Part shown: in pieces, positions 8,916-17,572 of the stretch
Position numbering within the stretch: the first letter of the stretch is position 1
How the letters are laid out: the number at the start of each line of letters is the position of its first letter
Origin: Kaistia sp. 32K
GTDB taxonomy: Bacteria > Pseudomonadota > Alphaproteobacteria > Rhizobiales > Kaistiaceae
Direction: 5' to 3'
Assembly (NCBI RefSeq): GCF_016629525.1
Contig: NZ_AP024269.1
Location: forward strand, 2,108,001-2,172,000
Length of the DNA: 64,000 bases
Notes under the pieces: model-generated
What the model was told of the DNA's origin: nothing
The model's database searches: none
Seen by the model: only the letters and a program-made list of their open reading frames with translations
Translations under genes and position numbers: made by a program

Positions 8916-9045
8916 TCCAGCGGGGCAATGCGGTTTGCAGACCAAGGCCGCCTAGCCATCCTTCGCCGAACCGTCCACACCTACGCAGGCAAAGGAAATT
9001 CACCGATAGGTCGGCTTCGTCCGAGCACAAAGGGCCCGATGCGCC

Positions 9046-9246
9046 TCAGACCTCTTCGAGCATCGGATGCAGCTGGCTCTGCTCGGCGACGCGCTCGTGC
9101 TTCTCGAGCTCGCTCTTGATCCGGTATTGCAGCCGACCGCCTGACTCCGGCAGGGCTGCGACAATGATGTATGTGCCCGGAGCGGAGCTGAAGATCTTGC
9201 TCCGGTCCATGGTGACACGCTGGCCGACTTTAAATGTATGAGACAT
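9046..9246 (-). CDS. Small conserved hypothetical protein, 66 aa
   Basis: MSHTFKVGQRVTMDRSKIFS at the start, then a beta-rich middle (GTYIIVAALPESGGRLQYRI) and a charged end (SELEKHERVAEQSQL). It resembles a family of small alphaproteobacterial proteins with an SH3-like pattern and unknown function (from memory of the family, not a search). It is monocistronic, with a long gene-free stretch upstream shared with cspA on the other strand. Function unknown. Confidence 0.7.
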   Translation of the reverse strand: MSHTFKVGQRVTMDRSKIFSSAPGTYIIVAALPESGGRLQYRIKSELEKHERVAEQSQLHPMLEEV

Positions 9247-9670
9247 TGCCGAAACGTATCAGAAAATCGGCCGGCGAGTCATAATAATTCCGAGCGCATG
9301 GATGGATAAATCGTCCGATCGGTTTCGATATTTCGATGCAGCGCGCCGGCGTGTCCAAAAAAGACTTAATTGATAATTTGCAGTTTCAGTTTGGTTCGTC
9401 TATATATGTCTTGTCCCAGCCGAACAGAGCGGGAGTTCGATAGGCGCATTTGTCGATGCAGCCGTCGTTCATGAACGAAGCGGACGGATGTACTCCGTTT
9501 CATTTTTTCCCTGATCCCCTGACAAACGATCAGATGCTCTGGTTGGGTTTGCGAACCTGATCGGTGAATGTTGCCGCGCCTCTACAAGGCTGTTGCGATG
9601 CTCCCGGTCATGTTCGCCTCGAAGGCGCGCTGGCATGGTGCTGGCGTGAATGACTAAGGTAGTTTTCTAA
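9247..9670. other. Divergent upstream region and long cspA leader, 424 bp
   Basis: Noticeably more AT-rich than its surroundings. It holds the promoters of the small gene at 9246 and of cspA. If the promoter at 9377-9406 is real, the cspA leader is about 257 nt, as expected for a structured cold-shock 5' UTR. Confidence 0.5.
9377..9406 (+). promoter_or_regulatory. Candidate cspA promoter
   Basis: TTTGCA at 9377-9382 and TATATA at 9401-9406 with an 18-base spacer in an AT-rich segment. Sequence match only. Confidence 0.4.
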
Positions 9671-9877
9671 ATGGCCGATACTGGCACCGTTAAGTTCTTC
9701 GATTCGCAGCGCGGCTTCGGCTTCATTGCGCCTGACGCCGGTGGTCCCGACGTCTTCGTGCATGTCACCGCTCTTGAAGCAGCCGGCATGCGTTCGCTCA
9801 ACGAAGGTCAGAAGGTTTCCTTCGACGTCGTCAGCGATCGCGGCAAGACCAAGGCCTCGAATCTCGCGGCCGTCTGA
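9671..9877 (+). CDS. cspA: Cold-shock protein, CspA family
   Basis: 68 residues, a single cold-shock domain. RNP1 is RGFGFIAP and RNP2 is VFVHVTAL, the aromatic nucleic-acid-binding motifs of the family. It acts as an RNA chaperone on single-stranded RNA. The start follows AAGGTAG by a suitable distance. The gene has its own long AT-rich leader and a strong intrinsic terminator, so it is a monocistronic unit; such leaders commonly control translation with temperature. Confidence 0.95.
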   Translation: MADTGTVKFFDSQRGFGFIAPDAGGPDVFVHVTALEAAGMRSLNEGQKVSFDVVSDRGKTKASNLAAV

Positions 9878-9904
9878 GCGTTCAGCGCAGATCTGAAATC
9901 GAAG

Positions 9905-9930
9905 AGCCCGGCTTCCCGCCGGGCTTTTTT
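9905..9930 (+). terminator. Intrinsic terminator of cspA
   Basis: Arms AGCCCGGC and GCCGGGCT around TTCCC, followed by a T-run at 9925-9930. It lies 28 bp past the stop codon. Confidence 0.9.
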
Positions 9931-10030
9931 GTGTCTGGAGTTTCGCTTTTGGCGGAATGCCAGAGCCTGCGGGGCGGCCGGGTGATCCTTAACCCTGTGT
10001 CAGGCCGAGCTGCCGGCCGCCGCAGTCGGG

Positions 10031-10435
10031 CTATTTGGGCTTGGTCACGACGACCGTTCCCGTCATGCGCGGATGCAGCGCGCAGAAATAGTCGAACTTT
10101 CCCGGCTTGGTGAAGGTGAAGGAGAAATGGTCGTCGGTATCGAGCGGCGGCGACCGGAAGCCCTTGTCGGTGGCGGCGACCAGATGCGGGATGTCGTCAT
10201 GGTTGACCCAGGTCACCGTCGTGCCGGGTTCGACCGACAGCTCAGCCGGCGTGAAGGTGAAGTTCTCGATCTGGATCGTCGCCGCCGCACCGGCGGCGGA
10301 GGCGCTCGACGCGGCGATCAGCCATAGCGGCAGCGCGAGCAGTCCCGCGACGAGCAGCTGCCGGGGCGCGGAGAACCGGCGCCCGGCGCGGCGCGCGACC
10401 GGGACCGACGAGGATTGGCGAATCCATGCGCACAT
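10031..10435 (-). CDS. Secreted cupredoxin (plastocyanin/amicyanin-like copper protein)
   Basis: 134 residues. A hydrophobic segment at 27-45 with ASA at about 45-47 suggests an exported or anchored protein. The cupredoxin fold follows, with type I copper ligands readable as His84 (DIPH), Cys118, His121 and Met124 (FCALHPRM). Such proteins shuttle electrons or bind copper in the periplasm. It sits 21 bp downstream of the Tat-exported metallophosphoesterase on the same strand, so the two are probably co-transcribed and act in the same compartment. Confidence 0.88.
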   Translation of the reverse strand: MCAWIRQSSSVPVARRAGRRFSAPRQLLVAGLLALPLWLIAASSASAAGAAATIQIENFTFTPAELSVEPGTTVTWVNHDDIPHLVAATDKGFRSPPLDTDDHFSFTFTKPGKFDYFCALHPRMTGTVVVTKPK

Positions 10436-10456
10436 GATGAAGCGCTCCCTGTTCGC

Positions 10457-11449
10457 TCAGCCGGCGAGCGGGCGGTCGACGATCGCCAGCGGCTGCGAGC
10501 CGCGGACGAAATCGACCGTCGCGACGCCGAGATATTTCCGGAGGTCGCCGGCCGGCACTTTCATCGGGCCCGGCGCAGGCGCCTTGCCGGGAGCCGGCTG
10601 CGGGAAGGCCGTCGAGCGCGCCGTGTGGAAGGTGACGTTGCCCTCGACCTTCTGCATCACCTGGTGAATGTGGCCGTTCAGGATGGTCACCGAGCCGAAG
10701 CGCTTCAGGTTGGAGAGCGCTTCCGCGCCATCGTCGGTGCCCCAGCCCCATTCCGGATAGATGCTCCAGAGCGGGATATGGGCGAAGACGACGACGGGCG
10801 TCGAGGCGGACACGGCGCCGAGGTCGTTTTTCAGCCAGGCGAGCTGGTCGGGGCCGAGCTTGCCGAGGCCGCCGGCGGCGAGGCCCGCGACGTTGACGAG
10901 GCCGACGAAGTGCACCCCTTCCTGATCGAAGCTGTACCAGCCGGTGCCCTTCGACCCCTTGCCGTAGCGATCGAGATAGGCCTTGCCCTGGCCCTCGTCG
11001 AGGAGGTCGTGTTCGCCCGGCACGTAGAAGACGCGCAGTCCGGTCTCGGCGATCAGCTTGTCTGCATCGTCGAATTCCGACGCCTTGGAGAGGTGGCTGA
11101 TGTCGCCGGTATGGATCATGAAGGCCGGCTTGACGGGCAGCGCCTTGATCCGGTCGATCGCCTCCTGCAGCGTCGCCAGGGCGTTCGGATTGGCGGGCTT
11201 GTCGAAGCCGACATGGCTGTCGCTGATCTGCAGGAAGGTGAAGGGCTGCGGCGCCGTCGCCTCGGCCGCCAGGGCCTTGTCGAGGCCGATCCCGAGCGGC
11301 AGCCCCCCGGCCAGGCCCCAGAGAATTCCGGTTCCTGCCCAGTTCATGCATCGGAGGAAGCCGCGGCGGTCGATGCCGTCCTCGTCCAGCAGGGGCCTGT
11401 CATGCGAGAGCTTGCCCTGCGAGGGCCGATCTTGGTCGGATGTGCTCAT
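10457..11449 (-). CDS. Tat-exported metallophosphoesterase
   Basis: 330 residues from the ATG at 11449 (MSTSDQDRPS), chosen because AGGAG lies just upstream; the frame is open further but without a better site. A twin-arginine motif RRGFLR occurs at 28-33, followed by a hydrophobic stretch ending ALAAE. Calcineurin-like metal-binding motifs are all present: SDSH, TGDISH, GEHD, VVFAHIPLW and NGHIHQ. It is a di-metal phosphatase or phosphodiesterase folded in the cytoplasm and exported by Tat. Substrate unknown. It is followed directly by the cupredoxin gene. Confidence 0.88.
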   Translation of the reverse strand: MSTSDQDRPSQGKLSHDRPLLDEDGIDRRGFLRCMNWAGTGILWGLAGGLPLGIGLDKALAAEATAPQPFTFLQISDSHVGFDKPANPNALATLQEAIDRIKALPVKPAFMIHTGDISHLSKASEFDDADKLIAETGLRVFYVPGEHDLLDEGQGKAYLDRYGKGSKGTGWYSFDQEGVHFVGLVNVAGLAAGGLGKLGPDQLAWLKNDLGAVSASTPVVVFAHIPLWSIYPEWGWGTDDGAEALSNLKRFGSVTILNGHIHQVMQKVEGNVTFHTARSTAFPQPAPGKAPAPGPMKVPAGDLRKYLGVATVDFVRGSQPLAIVDRPLAG

Positions 11450-11524
11450 GGTTCGCTCCTGATCCAGGCGCGGTGGCGAGCACGCGCTCTGGAACCAGAT
11501 AGAGCGGGGGGGCGGAAATGTCTT

Positions 11525-11787
11525 CCCTTCACCTCTCCCTGAGGAGACCTTCGCGCAACACCCAAGGATCGCCATGCAGCCCACAGCCTATGGGGCAGGG
11601 CACCGTCGCCCCGGCGGAGGCCGGGGCCCATAAACACCGACCAGGAAAGCTTTGGCTCAGCCTATCGGCCACAAGCCTGTGTGTCTGGATCCCGGCCTTC
11701 GCCGGGATGACGGCGGAGCGTGGCAAGATCCGATCAGCGCGATGAAGGCGGCGTTGCGCAACGGTTTCCTTAGGGAGAGGTGAAGGG
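11525..11787. repeat. Composite palindromic element, copy 3, with perfect 16-bp terminal inverted repeats
   Basis: CCCTTCACCTCTCCCT at 11525-11540 and its exact reverse complement at 11772-11787 enclose the same inner hairpins as copies 1 and 2. Its length of 263 bp, lack of a coding frame and terminal inverted repeats resemble a miniature inverted-repeat transposable element built from REP-like palindromes. Confidence 0.85.
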
Positions 11788-11814
11788 CAGTGCGAGCCCG
11801 TCAGCGCCTGCGTT

Positions 11815-12396
11815 TCAGATCGGGATGGCGAGCTGCGTGCCGCCGGCTTCGCGCGGGACGAGGACGACCTTCATGCGCTGGATCTCCTCGTAGCGGCGGA
11901 TCTCGCGCGAATAGGGGCGCCAGTCGTAGAGGAGCAGTTCGGCCGGGCGCCAGAGGCCGACCCAGCCGGCGATGATGAAGCCCTCGCCGAACAGGCGGCC
12001 CATGGCGTGGCGGGTGAAGATCACCTCCTCGAACAGCAGCGACAGCGCCAGGCAGATCGCCCAGAACACCAGGCCGATGCGCAGCGCCTTGCGTCCCTCG
12101 AGCCAGGTCTCGCGCTTCTTTTGCGCCGCGAGCCGGATCTGCGCGTTGCAGTAATTGGTGATGGCGGTGCTCATCCGGGTCGGAAGCTCCGGCGTGATTT
12201 GCGCTTCCGGCAGGTGGATGGCGATGGCCGAGACGGGCTTCTGGCCGCCGTGGCGCGCATTCATCGTGTCGATCAGCTGATCGATGCCGGATGCCTCGAT
12301 GTTCTCGCCGAGGAACGGATCCACCTCCGGCGTCTGGAACATGTTGTGCATGTCGCTCAGGTAGAGGTGGACGGTCTCTTCGGCGGGGCTCGTCAT
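11815..12396 (-). CDS. Predicted membrane protein, function unknown
   Basis: 193 residues. The N-terminal about 100 residues are soluble and contain an amphipathic charged segment (AAQKKRETWLEGRKALR). Two hydrophobic spans follow at about 107-122 (IGLVFWAICLALSLLF) and 136-153 (GEGFIIAGWVGLWRPAELLL). The C-terminus is charged (YSREIRRYEEIQRMK). I do not recognise the family with certainty. It follows maeB on the same strand with a terminator between, so it may have its own promoter. Confidence 0.75.
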   Translation of the reverse strand: MTSPAEETVHLYLSDMHNMFQTPEVDPFLGENIEASGIDQLIDTMNARHGGQKPVSAIAIHLPEAQITPELPTRMSTAITNYCNAQIRLAAQKKRETWLEGRKALRIGLVFWAICLALSLLFEEVIFTRHAMGRLFGEGFIIAGWVGLWRPAELLLYDWRPYSREIRRYEEIQRMKVVLVPREAGGTQLAIPI

Positions 12397-12417
12397 GGGT
12401 GGGCTGCTCGCGGCATG

Positions 12418-12452
12418 AAAATGGCCGGCCCCGAACCGGGACCGGCCATTTC
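12418..12452 (-). terminator. Terminator hairpin after maeB
   Basis: Arms AAATGGCCGG and CCGGCCATTT, with TTTTC following on the minus strand. It separates maeB from the downstream membrane-protein gene. Confidence 0.7.
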
Positions 12453-12495
12453 TTCTACAGGCTCTTTACGATGCGGAACAATGCCCGCGTGCAGC

Positions 12496-14781
12496 TCAGG
12501 CGCTCTGCGCCTCGACGGCGGCCAGCGCCGTCATGTTGACGATGCCGCGCGAGGTCACCGACGGCGTCAGGATGTGCGCCGGCTTGGCGGCGCCGAGCAG
12601 GATCGGGCCGACATGCAGCGCGTCGGTCATCACCTTGACGACGTTCATCGTGATGTTGGCGGCGTCGAGGTTCGGGAACACCAGCAGGTTCGCTTCGCCC
12701 GTCAGCTTGGACTTCGGCATGACGCGGGCGCGCAGCGTCTCGGACAGCGCCGAGTCGCCATGCATCTCGCCGTCGACCTCGAGGTCGGGGGCCGTTTCCC
12801 AGAGGATTTCCGTCGCCCGGCGCATCTTGGCGCTCGAGACATTGTCGCGCGAACCGAAATTCGAATGCGACAGCAGCGCCGCCTTCGGCGTGATGCCGAA
12901 GCGGCGGATGTGGTCGGCGGCGAGCCGGGTCACTTCCGCGATTTCCTCGGCCGTCGGGTTCTCGTTGACATAGGTGTCGGTCAGGAACGTCGTCGCGCCG
13001 GAGCTGATCAGGAGGCTCATGGCCGAATAGGAATGGCTCTCGGCGCGCAGCCCTATGACGTCGCGGATGACGCGGAAATTGGTGCGGAACTGGCCTTCCA
13101 GGCCGCAGAGCAGGGCGTCGGCGTCGTTGCGGATCAGCGCCAGCGCGCCGATGACCGTCGTGTTGGTGCGGACGATGGTGCGCGCCGCTTCCGGCGTGAT
13201 GCCGCGGCGGCCCATCTTCTCGAGATAAAGCTCGACATAGTCGCGATAGCGCTTGTCGTCCTCGGGATTGATGATCTCGCAATCCGTGCCCGGCTTGAAG
13301 CGCAGGCCGAAGCGCTTGACGCGGGTCTCGATCACCGAGGGGCGGCCGATCAGGATCGGCTGCGCCAGCCCGTCCTCGAGCGCCACCTGGGCGGCGCGCA
13401 GCACGCGCTCGTCTTCGCCGTCGGCGTAGATGACGCGCTTCACGTCGGTCTTCGCCGCCGCGACCATCGGCTTCATCAGCAGGCCGGACTTGAAGACGAA
13501 GCGGGTCAGCCGGTCCATATAGGCGTCGAAATCGGTGATCGGCCGGGTGGCGACGCCGGTCTCCATGGCTGCCTTTGCCACCGCCGGCGCGATCCGGAGG
13601 ATCAGGCGCTGATCGAAGGGCGAGGGGATCAGGTAGTCCGGTCCGAACGAGAGCTGCACGCCGCCATAGGCCTGCGCGACGACGTCGGACGGCTCTTCCT
13701 GCGCGAGCGCGGCGATCGCGTTCACCGCCGCCTGCTTCATTTCCTCATTGATCGTCGTGGCTCCGACATCGAGGGCGCCGCGGAAGATATGAGGAAAGCA
13801 GAGGACGTTGTTGACCTGATTGGGGAAATCCGATCGGCCGGTGCAGATGGTGACGTCCGGGCGCACGGCGCGCGCCTCGTCCGGCATGATCTCCGGCTTC
13901 GGGTTCGCCAGCGCCAGGATCAGCGGCCGCTCGGCCATGCGGGCGACCATGTCCGGCTTCAGCACGCCGGCGGCCGACAGGCCGAGGAAGACGTCGGCGC
14001 CGTCGATGATCTCGGCGAGCGTGCGCTTGTCGGTCTTCTGGGCGAAGACGGACTTCCACTGGTCCATCAGCGCCTCGCGGCCCTCATAGACGACGCCCTC
14101 GATATCGGCGACCCAGATGTTCTCGCGCTTGGCGCCGAGAGCGACCATCTGGTTGAGGCAGGCGAGCGCGGCGGCTCCGGCGCCCGAGCAGACGATCTTT
14201 GCTTCCGCGATCGGCTTCGCCTTCAGCTTCAGGCCGTTGATGACGGCGGCGCCGACGATGATCGCCGTGCCATGCTGGTCGTCATGGAAGACCGGGATCT
14301 GCATGCGGGCGCGCAGCTTGCGCTCGATCTCGAAGCATTCCGGCGCCTTGATGTCTTCGAGGTTGATGCCGCCGAAGGTCGGCTCCAGCGCGGCGACGAC
14401 GTCGACGAACCGGTCGATGTCACGCTCTTCGACCTCGATGTCGAAGACGTCGATGCCGGCGAATTTCTTGAAGAGGACGGCCTTGCCTTCCATCACCGGC
14501 TTCGAGGCGAGGGCACCGATCGCGCCGAGGCCGAGCACGGCGGTGCCGTTCGAGATCACGGCGACCAGATTGCCGCGCGCGGTGTAGTCGAAGGCCTTGG
14601 CGGGATCCGCCTCGATGGCGAGGCAGGGCGCGGCGACGCCGGGCGAATAGGCGAGCGCCAGATCGCGCTGATTGCCAAGCGGCTTTGTCGCCCGGATCTC
14701 AAGCTTACCCGGCTGCGGGAAGCGGTGATAGAAGAGCGCGCTCTCGTCGAGATCGGCGCCCACCGGGCTTTTTTCAGTCAT
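12496..14781 (-). CDS. maeB: NADP-dependent malic enzyme with phosphotransacetylase-like domain
   Basis: 761 residues, the normal length for MaeB. Residues 1-420 are the malic enzyme: [35 protein letters not shown] and the nucleotide fold [13 protein letters not shown]. Residues about 430-760 are the C-terminal PTA-like domain ([25 protein letters not shown]). The enzyme converts malate to pyruvate with NADP+ reduction, supplying pyruvate and NADPH; the PTA-like part is reported to act in regulation, for example by acetyl-CoA, rather than in acetyl transfer. It is a single gene with a hairpin after it. Confidence 0.96.
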   Translation of the reverse strand: MTEKSPVGADLDESALFYHRFPQPGKLEIRATKPLGNQRDLALAYSPGVAAPCLAIEADPAKAFDYTARGNLVAVISNGTAVLGLGAIGALASKPVMEGKAVLFKKFAGIDVFDIEVEERDIDRFVDVVAALEPTFGGINLEDIKAPECFEIERKLRARMQIPVFHDDQHGTAIIVGAAVINGLKLKAKPIAEAKIVCSGAGAAALACLNQMVALGAKRENIWVADIEGVVYEGREALMDQWKSVFAQKTDKRTLAEIIDGADVFLGLSAAGVLKPDMVARMAERPLILALANPKPEIMPDEARAVRPDVTICTGRSDFPNQVNNVLCFPHIFRGALDVGATTINEEMKQAAVNAIAALAQEEPSDVVAQAYGGVQLSFGPDYLIPSPFDQRLILRIAPAVAKAAMETGVATRPITDFDAYMDRLTRFVFKSGLLMKPMVAAAKTDVKRVIYADGEDERVLRAAQVALEDGLAQPILIGRPSVIETRVKRFGLRFKPGTDCEIINPEDDKRYRDYVELYLEKMGRRGITPEAARTIVRTNTTVIGALALIRNDADALLCGLEGQFRTNFRVIRDVIGLRAESHSYSAMSLLISSGATTFLTDTYVNENPTAEEIAEVTRLAADHIRRFGITPKAALLSHSNFGSRDNVSSAKMRRATEILWETAPDLEVDGEMHGDSALSETLRARVMPKSKLTGEANLLVFPNLDAANITMNVVKVMTDALHVGPILLGAAKPAHILTPSVTSRGIVNMTALAAVEAQSA

Positions 14782-14873
14782 AGTCCTGCCTGCGAACGAT
14801 ACGGATTAGACGGCATCCTTGCTGCCGCGATCCGTCGTAGCCGATCAGGGCTGGCGAGGCGAGCCAGTGAAGG

Positions 14874-15062
14874 TCAGAAAGCGGAGAAACCCGTGCGGGT
14901 CACGGTGCCGCCGCAGGCAATGCCCTTGGCCATGCACATGCTGATCGCCGACGTGCGCGGGTCGCGGAGGTCGGAATGCGCCGGGCGCTGCACCATCTCG
15001 GCGAGGCCGATGCCGATGAGCGTGGCGAAGAGGGTGACGGCGAAGAACGAACGAGTGGCCAT
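14874..15062 (-). CDS. Small predicted exported or anchored protein, 62 aa
   Basis: It starts MATRSFFAVTLFATLIGIGL, a hydrophobic N-terminus like a signal peptide or single anchor, followed by a short polar part with two cysteines in CMAKGIACGG. GGAG lies about 10 bases before the ATG at 15062; a TTG at 15077 is a less likely start. No family recognised. It lies between maeB and the divergent cysS leader. Confidence 0.55.
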   Translation of the reverse strand: MATRSFFAVTLFATLIGIGLAEMVQRPAHSDLRDPRTSAISMCMAKGIACGGTVTRTGFSAF

Positions 15063-15361
15063 GACGCGGTACTCCAAAAGGCCCTAATCGATGGTCGGAT
15101 CCTGCGCCCCCAGAGCTGAACCCGACCTGAAACTCACGTTCAGATATCGTTCGGAATTCTTGCGATTTGATTAAAATCGTCGAGATCTTAGGGTTTTGGT
15201 GACGTTGACGGCAGGATTGTGGATTGCCTTAATTCAATCTTGGCGCCGTGCCGGATGTTCCCGACCGGGTCCTTGCGGAGGCATCCGCGCGCATTTTCCG
15301 CCCGTTGCCGCCCTCTTCAGCGCCGGTTCGGCGCCGAGCGCCTTGACGCTCCGTCCGAATT

Positions 15362-15389
15362 CCGTCATCACGCTGGCATGACGGCTTTT
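15362..15389 (+). terminator. Terminator-like hairpin in the cysS leader
   Basis: Arms CCGTCAT and ATGACGG with a 9-base loop, followed by CTTTT. No protein gene precedes it on this strand, so it would end a short leader or small RNA rather than an mRNA. The right arm contains the ATG of the small Cys-Cys frame. Confidence 0.45.
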
Positions 15390-15434
15390 CCGCGTTTCAA
15401 CGGCATTATCTGCTGCGGGATTATTACCGGCTAG
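15378..15434 (+). CDS. Putative cysteine leader peptide of cysS (18 aa)
   Basis: The short frame reads MTAFPRFNGIICCGIITG and then TAG, with the two Cys codons side by side near its end, 88 bp before the cysS start. Short frames rich in the cognate amino acid ahead of biosynthetic or tRNA synthetase genes are the hallmark of attenuation control. There is no clear Shine-Dalgarno before the ATG, and the same frame is open back to 15219, so whether it is translated is uncertain. Confidence 0.35.
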   Translation: MTAFPRFNGIICCGIITG

Positions 15435-15521
15435 CGCGCGCTGGCTGAGGCCGTTCCTCTGTTCCATTCCGATAGAGACGAACGCCCCGGCCGGCGGGCT
15501 TGTGTTCATCGGGATCGTTCA

Positions 15522-17027
<1,506 letters not shown>

Positions 17028-17359
17028 GGGCGGTCGTCACCTCTGCCTTTTTCAACGCCGTGGCGGTTGGCTCCGACGCCCGCACCACGCTCGCCGTCAT
17101 CCCTGCGAAAGCAGGGATCCATGCCGCCGGGTTCGTCGAGGTTGGCAAGGTAGTGGCTTCAACGCCCATGACTTCGGCTGAATGGATCCCGGCCTTCGCC
17201 GGGATCACGGCCGAGGGTGTCGGCGCCGATGCAGCCTTGGCTCCTCGCGCTATTTGCGACCGCACTCCACGCTCCGCCGTCATTCCCGCAATGACGAAGA
17301 GCCCCGACCTGCAATCCTGCGCGCGATAACCCCGCGCCGCCCAACAGAAAGACATCACC
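17028..17359. repeat. Intergenic stretch of REP-like palindromes, 332 bp
   Basis: Three related units occur: a hairpin with ATCCCTGCGAAAGCAGGGAT near 17099, a hairpin around ATCCCGGCCTTCGCCGGGAT near 17184, and a partial GTCATTCCCGCAATGAC near 17278. These are the inner modules of the composite element seen elsewhere, here without the CACCTCTCCC arms. No coding frame looks real. Confidence 0.65.
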
Positions 17360-17572
17360 ATGACCAACATTCCGCTCGACGAAGCCCTGATCGAACAGCT
17401 GATCGCCGACCGTATCGCGGCGCGGGAGGTCAAGGACTTCGCCAAGGCCGACACCATCCGCAAGCAGCTTGACGCCATGGGCCTGGTCATCATCGACGGC
17501 AAGGACGAGGCGACGGGTGAGTTCTGGACGACGTGGGACGTGAAGACGACGCCGGAAGAAGGCTCCGAATGA
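17360..17572 (+). CDS. Free-standing paralogue of the CysS C-terminal domain, 70 aa
   Basis: The protein starts MTNIPLDEALIEQLIADRIA and aligns with the last 56 residues of the CysS encoded just upstream; I count about 30 identities by hand, including the K-F-A-x-A-D core and ATGE..TTW.VK. The domain normally helps recognise the tRNA-Cys anticodon stem. It has no catalytic core. It overlaps the start of cimA by 4 bases, so it is likely translated with it. It may be a tandem partial duplication of cysS kept as a separate small protein. Function unknown; it might bind tRNA or modulate CysS. Confidence 0.8.
   Translation: MTNIPLDEALIEQLIADRIAAREVKDFAKADTIRKQLDAMGLVIIDGKDEATGEFWTTWDVKTTPEEGSE

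Larger units (their letters stand above)
8521..9045. other. Repeat-rich intergenic stretch, 525 bp
   Basis: No coding frame looks real. It contains a CTCTCC-type arm near 8644-8675, two head-to-head copies of the CATCATCCTGAGGTG repeat (8757-8814 and 8872-8915), and a diverged direct duplication of about 39 bp (8713-8750 and 8923-8961) flanking them. Confidence 0.6.
15063..15521. other. Upstream region of cysS, 459 bp
   Basis: It holds the upstream region of the small minus-strand gene, then a plus-strand terminator-like hairpin (15362-15389), a short frame with two adjacent Cys codons (15378-15434), a palindrome AGCGCGCGCT at 15433-15442 and a weak GC hairpin at 15484-15499 just before cysS. 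This arrangement suggests a regulated leader rather than empty spacer. Confidence 0.5.

Noticed and set aside
8521-9045. CRISPR array
   Set aside because: The repeats are few, inverted, of unequal spacing and palindromic intergenic units, without spacers.
12007-15087. Plus-strand open frame of more than 1000 codons opposite maeB
   Set aside because: Composition is dominated by Arg, Asp, Gly and His with no domain; it is the antisense shadow of maeB in high-GC DNA.
15063-15521. T-box riboswitch upstream of cysS
   Set aside because: No T-box consensus or specifier-loop structure was seen, and T-boxes are rare in alphaproteobacteria.
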